Below are positions 16,977-23,936 of a stretch of 64,000 nt of DNA, in pieces. Position 1 is the stretch's first letter. Each line of letters opens with the position of its first letter. This DNA comes from Nostoc sp. ATCC 43529 (GTDB taxonomy: Bacteria > Cyanobacteriota > Cyanobacteriia > Cyanobacteriales > Nostocaceae). The stretch is from assembly GCA_003326205.1 (NCBI GenBank), contig LWTK01000039.1:1-64000 (forward strand). Direction: 5' to 3'. Both the position numbers and the translations under genes were made by a program. Below the pieces are notes generated by a model. It ran no database searches. It was not told the origin of the DNA and was given only the letters and a program-made list of their open reading frames with translations.

Positions 16977-17573
16977 TCAATACTGATTTCGCTTTGTGTA
17001 GCGATAAGGCCCCATAACAGCTCCCCAAGTTGCTTGTCGAGTTTCTGGGTTGATTCCTTTGTCATAGGTGTAAAGTTCTGCTTGTGTGGCTTCAAAGCCC
17101 AAGGAAACTTCGACGGTATTTCCAAGATAAGTAAAAGTGCAACGAGTTTCCGGTAATGGGGTAGCGGTAAACTTATAGCGATCGCCAGCTAGCTTTTCGT
17201 AATTAACTGTGAGAATACAACCTGGAAGTAAATCTAATTGATCCGGTGAGAGTGTATTTAGTAGAGCAGAATTATCACCCGCGCCTTTTAATGCTTCTGG
17301 ATTTTTAAGCATATAATATTGCACTTTCAAAGGCGTATAAGAATCACTTCCCTGAGACAACCGCATAATTCGTTGGCGGTAGGGTCGATCTAGGTTAATG
17401 ATATTAGCCTGTTCGGCAAATAGGGTGATGCTATCTTCTGGGAATAGATTAACTGGTCTTTGCCACAGGCGCAGGTGGACATACCAAACTGGTTCTGCTA
17501 TGGCTTGTTCCCGATTATCAAATTCACCAGCTAGGTACTCACCTAAAGCAATTAACTGTGGCGAGAAGTTCAT
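16977..17573 (-). CDS. cpcT: CpcT/CpeT-family phycobiliprotein chromophore lyase
   Basis: 198 residues. The ordered features SPQLIALGEYLAGEFDNREQA, PVWYVHLRLWQRPVN, FAEQANIINLDRPYRQRIMRL, LPGCILTVNYEKLAGDRYKF and LGFEATQAELYTYDKGINPETRQATWGAVMGPYRYTK are diagnostic of the CpcT/CpeT lyase family. CpcT attaches phycocyanobilin to Cys-153 of the phycocyanin beta subunit. It is not next to a cpc operon here, which is usual for cpcT. A CpeT role is less likely without phycoerythrin genes in view. Confidence 0.9.
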   Translation of the reverse strand: MNFSPQLIALGEYLAGEFDNREQAIAEPVWYVHLRLWQRPVNLFPEDSITLFAEQANIINLDRPYRQRIMRLSQGSDSYTPLKVQYYMLKNPEALKGAGDNSALLNTLSPDQLDLLPGCILTVNYEKLAGDRYKFTATPLPETRCTFTYLGNTVEVSLGFEATQAELYTYDKGINPETRQATWGAVMGPYRYTKRNQY

Positions 17574-17913
17574 AAATGAGATCGATGAATTTTTAAAGGT
17601 GATTATTTTTGGTTACTTCTTTAGGCCAGAGTTGCTAGCCTCTGTGGTTACCAAGTTACAATCTAATTTTGATTTGTCTCTATTGTAAATGAAACTGTCA
17701 GTAGACCTAAAATTTTTGGCGATCGCTGGATCGGATTGAAAAATTGGTAGTCTACAATTAGCACAAAGTTAAGAGCGTCACTTTGCGGCGCTTTTAACTT
17801 TGTAAAATGGTAACTGTTCTGAATTTTAACTAAATTCAGACTAGTTTGATTCTGAATTTTCAATTCTTCTTTTTAATTTTTTGTGCTAATACATCAGCAA
17901 ATATTGATACACT
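17574..17913. other. Spacer with hairpin between the PEP-CTERM gene and cpcT
   Basis: Holds one strong hairpin (17763-17803). No gene is supported. Confidence 0.5.
17763..17803 (-). terminator. Hairpin downstream of the PEP-CTERM gene
   Basis: Arms acaaagttaagagcg and cgcttttaactttgt pair over about 15 bases with one G-T pair. No clean T-run follows, so a processing or stability element is also possible. Confidence 0.45.
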
Positions 17914-18612
17914 TTAAAATGCTTTATGTTTGCGTTTCATACACAATCCCATTACACCAGCAACAGCTATGCTTACAACGCCAAGAGGTTCAGGAACAGA
18001 AGTCGCAGCTTGCTCAAAAACAATTTCCGAAATGCTGTAAAACTCTGGAAAATTACCACTTGTCTGGAAATTAGAGAAGGTTACTTTATCAGTTACAACG
18101 TTAGCAAATATTGAATTTGAAAAGTCAATCAGTTCATTAACTTTGCCATTAATATTATTAGGAGGTATTCCTTCTGGCTCAAATCCTATAGTAGAAAAAG
18201 TCTGAGTTATTCCGTTGATTGTTATATCTACAGTGTCAATGTTGCCAGGAATACCATTGGGAGTGGGGCCAAATGAAAATAGCTTGATGTTTGCAATTGT
18301 TGATTCCTGATTAAGGAAAGTAGCGATCGTCGGTTTGTCTGACTTAAAAAAAAGATGAGTGTTATTAATATCAGTTCCTATAATATTATCATTTAGCGTT
18401 CCAGAGCCATCAGAGTAATTATAGGTTCCATTACTGTTAATGTTAATTGTTCCATTATACTCATGCTGCCAACTACCAAAGCCTGAGAGTTGTGTATTAG
18501 TTATATCGTAGGAAGAAATTCCTACAGTAGCTGCATTTGCTAATTCTGTGAAAATACTTCCGATAGCTAAAACAGAAAGAACTTTAAAGGTAGCAATTGC
18601 TATTTTTTTCAT
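17914..18612 (-). CDS. Secreted PEP-CTERM sorting-domain protein
   Basis: 232 residues. The N-terminus (KKIAIATFKVLSVLAIGSIF, then cleavage near ANAAT) is a signal peptide. The body is low in charge and rich in Asn, Thr and Gly, as in extracellular beta proteins. The C-terminus reads SVPEPLGVVSIAVAGVMGL and ends in CMKRKHKAF: the VPEP box, one membrane helix and basic tail of PEP-CTERM proteins, processed by an exosortase and linked to exopolysaccharide producers. Function unknown. Codon and base use are more AT-rich than in the neighbours. Confidence 0.88.
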   Translation of the reverse strand: MKKIAIATFKVLSVLAIGSIFTELANAATVGISSYDITNTQLSGFGSWQHEYNGTININSNGTYNYSDGSGTLNDNIIGTDINNTHLFFKSDKPTIATFLNQESTIANIKLFSFGPTPNGIPGNIDTVDITINGITQTFSTIGFEPEGIPPNNINGKVNELIDFSNSIFANVVTDKVTFSNFQTSGNFPEFYSISEIVFEQAATSVPEPLGVVSIAVAGVMGLCMKRKHKAF

Positions 18613-19051
18613 ATTTTTCGTTATGATTATTTTCGCTAGGTGGTATTTATTAAAATACTATTTTGTGAGATCTATTTTGATATCATAAGAAAATATTAAT
18701 TATACAGATAAAAATAAAATACTTAGTAATCTTTAGCGATCAGATAAATTCAGTAAACGGAAAAATCAATGAAAGTTGACGAAATCACCAGGATTTGAAC
18801 TGTAGTTTTAGTGACTAAGGATCGCCTATGGAGAGCGATCGCTTTATTCGTCTAGTTAGAACAAAGGTACTTGAAAAGCAGATTAGAAGCTGATTTTGAC
18901 AGATTGGATTTCCAAGGTCAAATCAAGTACTGGCAAGCTTTCTGGAAAATTTTTCGGTCTACAAGACTGTCAGTAACCAAAACCTCAACTTGGCAAAGTA
19001 GCCTTTAAGCGGGAAAATAAGAATACGTCGCCCTTCCTTAAGATTTTCTTT
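18613..19051. other. Divergent promoter region between the PEP-CTERM gene and thf1
   Basis: AT-rich near the PEP-CTERM start. A TTGACA hexamer occurs near 18896 but no well-placed -10 box follows. A HIP1 site occurs near 18837. No gene seen. Confidence 0.4.
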
Positions 19052-19759
19052 GTGAATAACGTCCGTACTGTCTCTGATACAAAGCGAACTTTCTACAATT
19101 TGCATACCCGTCCGATCAACACTATTTATCGTCGGGTGGTAGAAGAGTTGATGGTAGAAATGCATCTACTGTCAGTAAATATTGATTTTAGCTACAATCC
19201 AATTTATGCCTTGGGTGTCGTCACTACTTTTGACCGCTTCATGGAAGGCTATCAACCAGAACGGGATCGAGAATCTATTTTTAACGCCTTATGTCAGGCT
19301 ATAGAACAAGACCCGCAACGCTATCGACAGGATGCCGAAAGATTGCGATCTGTAGCTAAAGGTTTGCCAGTTCAAGATTTAATTGCGTGGCTGAGTCAAA
19401 CGAGTAACTTAGATCGAGATGCTGACTTGCAAGCACAATTGCAAGCGATCGCCAACAATCCTAACTTTAAATACAACCGTTTGTTTGCAATTGGTGTATT
19501 TTCTTTATTGGAATTGGCAGATGCTGAACTAGTCAAAGACGAAAAACGACTCACTGAAGCACTCAAAGCGATCGCTGCTGGTTTACACCTGTCTGATGAC
19601 AAATTTAGCAAGGATTTGGAACTATACCGTTCTAACCTAGACAAAATGGCGCAAGCGCTAGTAGTGATGGCAGATATGCTCTCAGCCGATCGCAAAAAAC
19701 GCGAACAACGCAAACAACAATCAACTACTCAAGTTGCTCCTCCAACTTCCAATGAATAG
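19052..19759 (+). CDS. thf1: Photosystem II biogenesis protein Thf1/Psb29
   Basis: 235 residues from a GTG start (NNVRTVSDTKRTFYNLH). RRVVEELMVEMHLLSVNIDF, YNPIYALGVVTTFDRFMEGY and NPNFKYNRLFAIGVFSLLE are typical of the Thf1/Psb29 family, with a helical C-terminal part ending in a charged coiled coil (SADRKKREQRKQQS). Thf1 associates with FtsH proteases and affects photosystem II repair and thylakoid formation. It is a stand-alone gene. Confidence 0.96.
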   Translation: MNNVRTVSDTKRTFYNLHTRPINTIYRRVVEELMVEMHLLSVNIDFSYNPIYALGVVTTFDRFMEGYQPERDRESIFNALCQAIEQDPQRYRQDAERLRSVAKGLPVQDLIAWLSQTSNLDRDADLQAQLQAIANNPNFKYNRLFAIGVFSLLELADAELVKDEKRLTEALKAIAAGLHLSDDKFSKDLELYRSNLDKMAQALVVMADMLSADRKKREQRKQQSTTQVAPPTSNE

Positions 19760-19771
19760 TTATGAGTTAAA

Positions 19772-19850
19772 AATAGTTAGGAGTTAGGAGTTAGGAGTTA
19801 AAAGTTGTCAATAACTCCTAACTCCTAACTCATAACTCCTAACTCTAATT
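19772..19850. repeat. TTAGGAG heptamer repeats with complementary arm
   Basis: gttaggagttaggagttagg is followed by the complementary ctcctaactcctaactc form, a foldable STRR-type tract just after thf1. It lies between convergent genes and could serve as a bidirectional terminator. Confidence 0.85.
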
Positions 19851-19857
19851 TTTAATT

Positions 19858-20220
19858 TTATACACCCAATATTTTGTAGATTAAGCTGTTAATTAAAGTC
19901 AGCGCAAATGCTCCAATAACAGCACTCCAAACACCATAGCGTAAACGAAAGCCTTCGACTAACCAAGCCGCAATACTAAAACAAACTACAGCAATCATAA
20001 ATGTGAAAATGCTGGATAGCAAGTCTAATGTGAGTAAATTTGGTACTGCGAAGACGAGGCTTAAAATCGGTCTGACTATTGCAGTCACAATACCGAGTAC
20101 TGCTGCCGACAAGAAGGCTTTACCTGGAGTATCAATTTCAACTCCCAAAGGCAATTTACTAATTATCAACAAGCTGATAGCTGTTACTATCCAAACAATT
20201 AAAAGCGTCACAATATTCAT
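19858..20220 (-). CDS. Phage-holin-like four-helix membrane protein (PF04020 type)
   Basis: 120 residues with four predicted membrane helices (TLLIVWIVTAISLLIISKLPL; FLSAAVLGIVTAIVRPILSL; LLSSIFTFMIAVVCFSIAAWLV; SAVIGAFALTLINSLIYKIL). The 'G-x-x-x-x-I-V-R-P-I-L' and 'A-L-x-N' positions match the 'mycobacterial 4TMS phage holin' superfamily, widespread as host genes in cyanobacteria. Unlikely to be a lytic holin; role unknown. A paralogue is at 48860-49258. Confidence 0.8.
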   Translation of the reverse strand: MNIVTLLIVWIVTAISLLIISKLPLGVEIDTPGKAFLSAAVLGIVTAIVRPILSLVFAVPNLLTLDLLSSIFTFMIAVVCFSIAAWLVEGFRLRYGVWSAVIGAFALTLINSLIYKILGV

Positions 20221-20379
20221 GCCACAACCCCTGAAACGTGAATGGCAATTGGTGATAAGCTACTCAACCTACCTATGGAAAAATCTTTCAAACTCAACCA
20301 ATTATTTGTAAATTAACAGAATTTTTTTCTCTAGACGAATTTTATTCTGGATATCTTTAGGTTTGACAAAAAGCTTCAG

Positions 20380-20490
20380 GAGATTGGGAACTGGGGACTG
20401 GGGAGATGGGGAAGTGTGGGGAGTGTGGGGAGAGAGGGGGGAAAGATTTTTTCCCTATCCTCCCACACTTCCTGCTTGCCCCATGCCCCA
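20380..20490. repeat. Purine-rich/pyrimidine-rich palindromic tract
   Basis: A ggggactggggagatgggga arm is followed by a ccctatcctcccacactt-type arm. Same class as the tracts near 16264 and 59455; sits after exbD. Confidence 0.7.
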
Positions 20491-20498
20491 TAACTATT

Positions 20499-21140
20499 TC
20501 ACCTATTTGGAGCAGATTGGCTTTGTCCTGGTGCTACAGGTGCTGGGGGTGCTGGTGGGTTGGAAATATCAGGATTAATCGGACTGATGTTTTGTCCGGG
20601 CGCGGAGGGAAATCTGGGGGCAAGATTGCCTTCAGGGTTGATGCCTGGAACTGGTGCTTCACCAGGATTAATTGGAAAAGAAGGTACAGAAGGCTGGTTG
20701 AGTGAGTTTGTTGGTGGTTGAGATGGGCCAGGAATAATTCCTAAAGAAACGCGATCGCCCCCTACTTGCCGCAGTAAATCTAATGTTTCAATCACATCAT
20801 TATAAGTTGCTGTGCGGGAAGCATTCAGCACCACAACGCCATTGGGATTTGCTTCGAGATACAGTTTTAATCTTTGTGCCAAATCTTCACGTTTTACAGG
20901 CTGTTTTTCTATGTAAGTGTTGCCAACAGCATCGATAGTTACAATCTGACTGCCACTTTGTGACGTTATCCCAGATACAGATTTGGCGCTGGCTTTAGGC
21001 AAATCAACATTTATTGCCTGTTGGCGTGTAAATTGCAGTGCCGCTAACAAAAAAAACGTCAGAATACAAAAAACAACATCAATTAAAGGAATGATTTGAA
21101 TTTGGGCTTCTTCGATTGGAGTATGTAGATTAACTTTCAT
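20499..21140 (-). CDS. exbD: ExbD/TolR-family biopolymer transport protein
   Basis: 213 residues. The N-terminal region has one membrane helix with the ion-path Asp (IIPLIDVVFCILTFFLLAAL), then a periplasmic TolR/ExbD domain (INVDLPKASAKS, VTIDAVGNTYIEKQPVKREDL, VVLNASRTATYNDVIETLDLLRQVG). The last ~60 residues are a Pro/Gly/Asn-rich tail, unusually long. With ExbB it uses the proton gradient to drive TonB-type import or envelope work; no tonB is adjacent. It lies 47 bases downstream of exbB. Confidence 0.92.
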   Translation of the reverse strand: MKVNLHTPIEEAQIQIIPLIDVVFCILTFFLLAALQFTRQQAINVDLPKASAKSVSGITSQSGSQIVTIDAVGNTYIEKQPVKREDLAQRLKLYLEANPNGVVVLNASRTATYNDVIETLDLLRQVGGDRVSLGIIPGPSQPPTNSLNQPSVPSFPINPGEAPVPGINPEGNLAPRFPSAPGQNISPINPDISNPPAPPAPVAPGQSQSAPNR

Positions 21141-21187
21141 TTTCTCAATTTAATCGCCTGGTTTAGGGGTTGAATTTTTGACTCTTA

Positions 21188-21913
21188 CTAAGGTAGGATT
21201 GGCGGCTCAGGAGGTTCAGAAAACCTATTTTTCCCTTGTTTGCGGGGTGATGTGAAATTGTCTTGTGCAATTGGTGATGTAGTATTACTAAAATCAGGCG
21301 GAGACTGGCGGTAGAGTAATTCCAACTCATTCCCTGCCCGGCGAAAAACTTTGACTTGGTTAACTACAAAACTTTGGAATAGGCGATAGAATACCAAACT
21401 AATGATGGCAACTATTAGCCCTGCTGCTGTACTAATTAACGATTCACCAATACCAGTAGTCACCCCAGCAGTAGATTCAGTTCCCAAATCGCCAATCCGA
21501 ATTGCCCGCAAAGACTGGATTAAACCCAAAACCGTACCCAATAATCCTAATAGTGGTGCGAGGGCGATTACGGCTTCTAAAAGTTTTTCGCCCCGCCGCA
21601 TTCCAGCTAATTCATCTTCGGCTGTGGACTCCAAGGCTAGACGAAAGGTTTCCGCATCGCTTTTCCCTAAGTGTAAGGGTGAATATAGAAAACGCCCCAC
21701 AGGCTGATGGTTTGCTTGTCTTGCAATATCAGCAGCGACTTGCCAATCATCATGGGCAGCATCTAGGACGCGATCGACTATTTGCTTTTCTTGAGTTAAG
21801 ATTCGCAGCCAGAACCACAAACGCTCGAAAATTACACTCAAAGACAAAATCGACAGAACCAGCAAAGGCCACATCGCTGGCCCGCCCTTGTAAAACAAAT
21901 CTAAAATATCCAC
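21188..21913 (-). CDS. exbB: ExbB/MotA/TolQ-family proton channel protein
   Basis: 241 residues. After a first helix ([25 protein letters not shown]), [27 protein letters not shown] and [31 protein letters not shown] are the two conserved channel-forming helices of ExbB/TolQ. The C-terminal ~35 residues are Pro-rich. First gene of the exbB-exbD pair. Confidence 0.94.
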   Translation of the reverse strand: MDILDLFYKGGPAMWPLLVLSILSLSVIFERLWFWLRILTQEKQIVDRVLDAAHDDWQVAADIARQANHQPVGRFLYSPLHLGKSDAETFRLALESTAEDELAGMRRGEKLLEAVIALAPLLGLLGTVLGLIQSLRAIRIGDLGTESTAGVTTGIGESLISTAAGLIVAIISLVFYRLFQSFVVNQVKVFRRAGNELELLYRQSPPDFSNTTSPIAQDNFTSPRKQGKNRFSEPPEPPILP

Positions 21914-22013
21914 TGTTTAAATTTCCTCCCTCCAAAACTAAAGCAACTATCCCCAAGCATTATTAATTTTAGAGATTAATGGGCATAGGGCATAGGGCAT
22001 GGGGCATAGGGAA

Positions 22014-22075
22014 GGGGAAAAGGAGAAAGATTAAATTTATTCCTTTTCCCTTTAACCTTTAACCTTTTCCCCTGC
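22014..22075 (-). repeat. 62-bp dispersed repeat, copy B (inverted relative to copy A)
   Basis: Its reverse complement differs from 14139-14200 at a single position. Flanked, like copy A, by gggcatagggcat-type sequence. Confidence 0.9.
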
Positions 22076-22188
22076 CTCCCCACTCCCCTTTAGATTTGTA
22101 GCGTCTTCCAGACTAATTGGGGCGGTTATTCCCACCGGGAATTTAAAAGATAATTTGTCAAAATTAAAGATAACTGGAGGTTCAAAAT

Positions 22189-22503
22189 ATGAAATTTTCA
22201 ATTCAATCAGTTTATACCTGGTATCGTGACTTGCTTCGTAACCCTAAATATCGCTGGTGGGTAATTTTAGGAACATTAGTTTATTTGGCCAGCCCAATTG
22301 ATTTTCTTCCAGACGTTTTCCCGATCGTTGGGCAGATTGATGATGTCTTCCTTTTGACCTTGCTAGTAAGTGAAGTGTCTGGGTTAGTGATTGAAGGCTG
22401 GAAAGCTCGTAAAGGCGATGTAAATACCGAAGCATCGAATACCACTGAGGGTACTACCTCCACTGCAAGCACCATTGATGTCGATGCTGTTTCTGTCAAG
22501 TAG
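22189..22503 (+). CDS. YkvA-family (DUF1232) membrane protein
   Basis: 104 residues. RNPKYRWWVILGTLVYLASPIDFLPDVFPIVGQIDDVFLL is the DUF1232 signature, two short hydrophobic helices linked by SPIDFLPD. The C-terminal third is Ser/Thr-rich and poorly conserved in style. A ggaggt ribosome binding site precedes the ATG by about 8 bases. Function unknown. Confidence 0.88.
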   Translation: MKFSIQSVYTWYRDLLRNPKYRWWVILGTLVYLASPIDFLPDVFPIVGQIDDVFLLTLLVSEVSGLVIEGWKARKGDVNTEASNTTEGTTSTASTIDVDAVSVK

Positions 22504-22530
22504 TTTTAACAATAAAATAAAGTTTAATAA

Positions 22531-22571
22531 ACCCCCTGCTTTTGGCGTCTGAAGTGGGGGATATTTTTTTA
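22531..22571 (+). terminator. Rho-independent-type terminator after the DUF1232 gene
   Basis: Arms accccc and gggggat flank an 18-base loop, followed by attttttt. Position just downstream of the stop fits a terminator. Confidence 0.65.
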
Positions 22572-22908
22572 TCAAATAACTAAAGTACTGCCGAATGTCT
22601 TGTGCGATCGCAAGTCAAGTAAAAACCAGGAAGCCATCGCTAAAAATTTACAAAAATTTTAATAAAACCTATATGGTATTACCTGTATTATGGCTAATAA
22701 CCTAGATTTTGAGGCTTTTTCGTAAAAATCACACAAATATAAAAATTACATAGGAAGAAATAATTAAAAATTTGATTTTGTCACTATTAACAAGGAAGTT
22801 CTAACGACAAACCGCATAGTCTCTATGTGACCTACTGGAGGTAGTCGTTAACAGCGTCAAACGACGAAATTTCTGGATACACACAATGGTCAATTGGAGA
22901 ACTAGGGC
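22572..22908. other. Leader region of the lipase-STAND-SPFH operon
   Basis: No gene supported. It must hold the operon promoter. The last ~110 bases contain a compact foldable element (22802-22850) just upstream of the first start codon. Confidence 0.5.
22802..22850 (+). promoter_or_regulatory. Possible three-way-junction RNA element in the operon leader
   Basis: Outer arms taacga and tcgtta enclose two small hairpins: catag-tct-ctatg (22815-22827) and ctac-tggag-gtag (22832-22844). The structure ends 58 bases before the GTG start. It may act on expression of the operon; no known riboswitch family was recognised. Confidence 0.35.
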
Positions 22909-23829
22909 GTGAAAAACTTGAATGACTTATTCCCAATCTCAGGTTGTGACGATCTCCAAAGAATTGGAGATGTAATTTTTGTTCACGGATTAATGGGGCA
23001 TTACCGAGAGACTTGGCATCCTAAAGGCAAGCGTGATGATAATGATTTCTGGCCAGCTTGGTTGGGTAGGGATTTGCCAAATGTTGGTATTTGGTCGCTG
23101 GGGTACGAGGCGGAACCTTTTGCTTGGAAAGGAAATACAATGCCATTGGTGGATCGAGCTACCAATTCTTTGGCGCTTTTAGATACGTATGATATTGGCG
23201 ATCGCCCTTTGATTTTCATTACTCATAGCATGGGTGGACTTTTAGTCAAGCAAATGCTTCGCCATGCCAATGATTTCGGGACTGCAAGATGGAAAGCGAT
23301 CGTTGAGCAGACGAAAGGAATTGTTTTTCTCTCCACTCCTCATTCGGGTTCCGATCTTGCTAATTGGATTAAATATATAGGCGATTTTCTGATAACCACA
23401 GTCAGCGTTGATGAACTCAAAGCTCACGATTCCCGTTTACGCGAGCTAAATCTTTTATATCGAAATCACCAACACCTGAGCAAAATTCCAATGGAAGTTT
23501 ACTACGAAAAGTATCAGACCAAGGGAATTTTAGTTGTGAATGAAACCACTGCCGACCCTACCATTCAAGGTGTAATTCCAATACCAATGGAAGAAAATCA
23601 TATTTCAATTTGTAGACCCGAATCGGATAAAAAACCCATCTATAAACGCGTGAAGAAATTTATTAATGAAAACTTAAATACGCCATTAAAACAGATTCAA
23701 TTAAATCCTAAAGATCCAAAAGTTGAAAAAATACATATCAAGCAACAGAGCAATTGTACTAACTTTAAAGGTTCAGTCAATATCGGAGGAGACTTTGTTG
23801 TTGGACAGCAAAACAAGTTTATTGAGTGA
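22909..23829 (+). CDS. SesB/PGAP1-like alpha/beta hydrolase with C-terminal adaptor-like motif
   Basis: 306 residues from a GTG start preceded by ggaga. The start VIFVHGLMGHYRETWHP, FWPAWLGRDLPNVGIWSLGY, the nucleophile elbow ITHSMGG (Ser107), LSTPHSGSDLA, and NHISICRP (probable catalytic His231) follow the order in lipase-like SesB domains of fungal NLR proteins and in PGAP1-like esterases; Asp216 is a candidate acid. Residues ~285-303 (NFKGSVNIGGDFVVGQQNK) form a short Gly-rich tail resembling residues 73-99 of the downstream STAND-like protein. First gene of a four-gene operon. Proposed role: effector lipase/esterase, possibly membrane-directed, activated through the tail. Hydrolase family is clear; the effector role is inferred. 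Confidence 0.85.
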   Translation: MKNLNDLFPISGCDDLQRIGDVIFVHGLMGHYRETWHPKGKRDDNDFWPAWLGRDLPNVGIWSLGYEAEPFAWKGNTMPLVDRATNSLALLDTYDIGDRPLIFITHSMGGLLVKQMLRHANDFGTARWKAIVEQTKGIVFLSTPHSGSDLANWIKYIGDFLITTVSVDELKAHDSRLRELNLLYRNHQHLSKIPMEVYYEKYQTKGILVVNETTADPTIQGVIPIPMEENHISICRPESDKKPIYKRVKKFINENLNTPLKQIQLNPKDPKVEKIHIKQQSNCTNFKGSVNIGGDFVVGQQNKFIE

Positions 23830-23875
23830 AACTTCCCACCGTTTGCAAAAATGCCACAAATAAACCACTTGTAGA

Positions 23876-23893
23876 GACGCGATTCATCGCGTC
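23876..23893. repeat. GACGCGAT-nn-ATCGCGTC hairpin repeat, copy 2
   Basis: gacgcgattcatcgcgtc pairs over 8 bases. It lies in the 107-base gap between the lipase and STAND-like genes and could attenuate or process the transcript. Confidence 0.88.
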
Positions 23894-23936
23894 TTCACTC
23901 TGATTTAACAACCAGACGTGGGAGAAAGTTGAGTAA

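Noticed and set aside
19858..20220. Prophage remnant, suggested by the holin-like genes here and at 48860
   Set aside because: This four-helix family is a common host membrane protein in cyanobacteria and no other phage gene is nearby.
20363..20705. Two plus-strand frames of 71 and 99 codons at the end of exbD
   Set aside because: They are translations of the G-rich/C-rich repeat tract and of the antisense strand of exbD.
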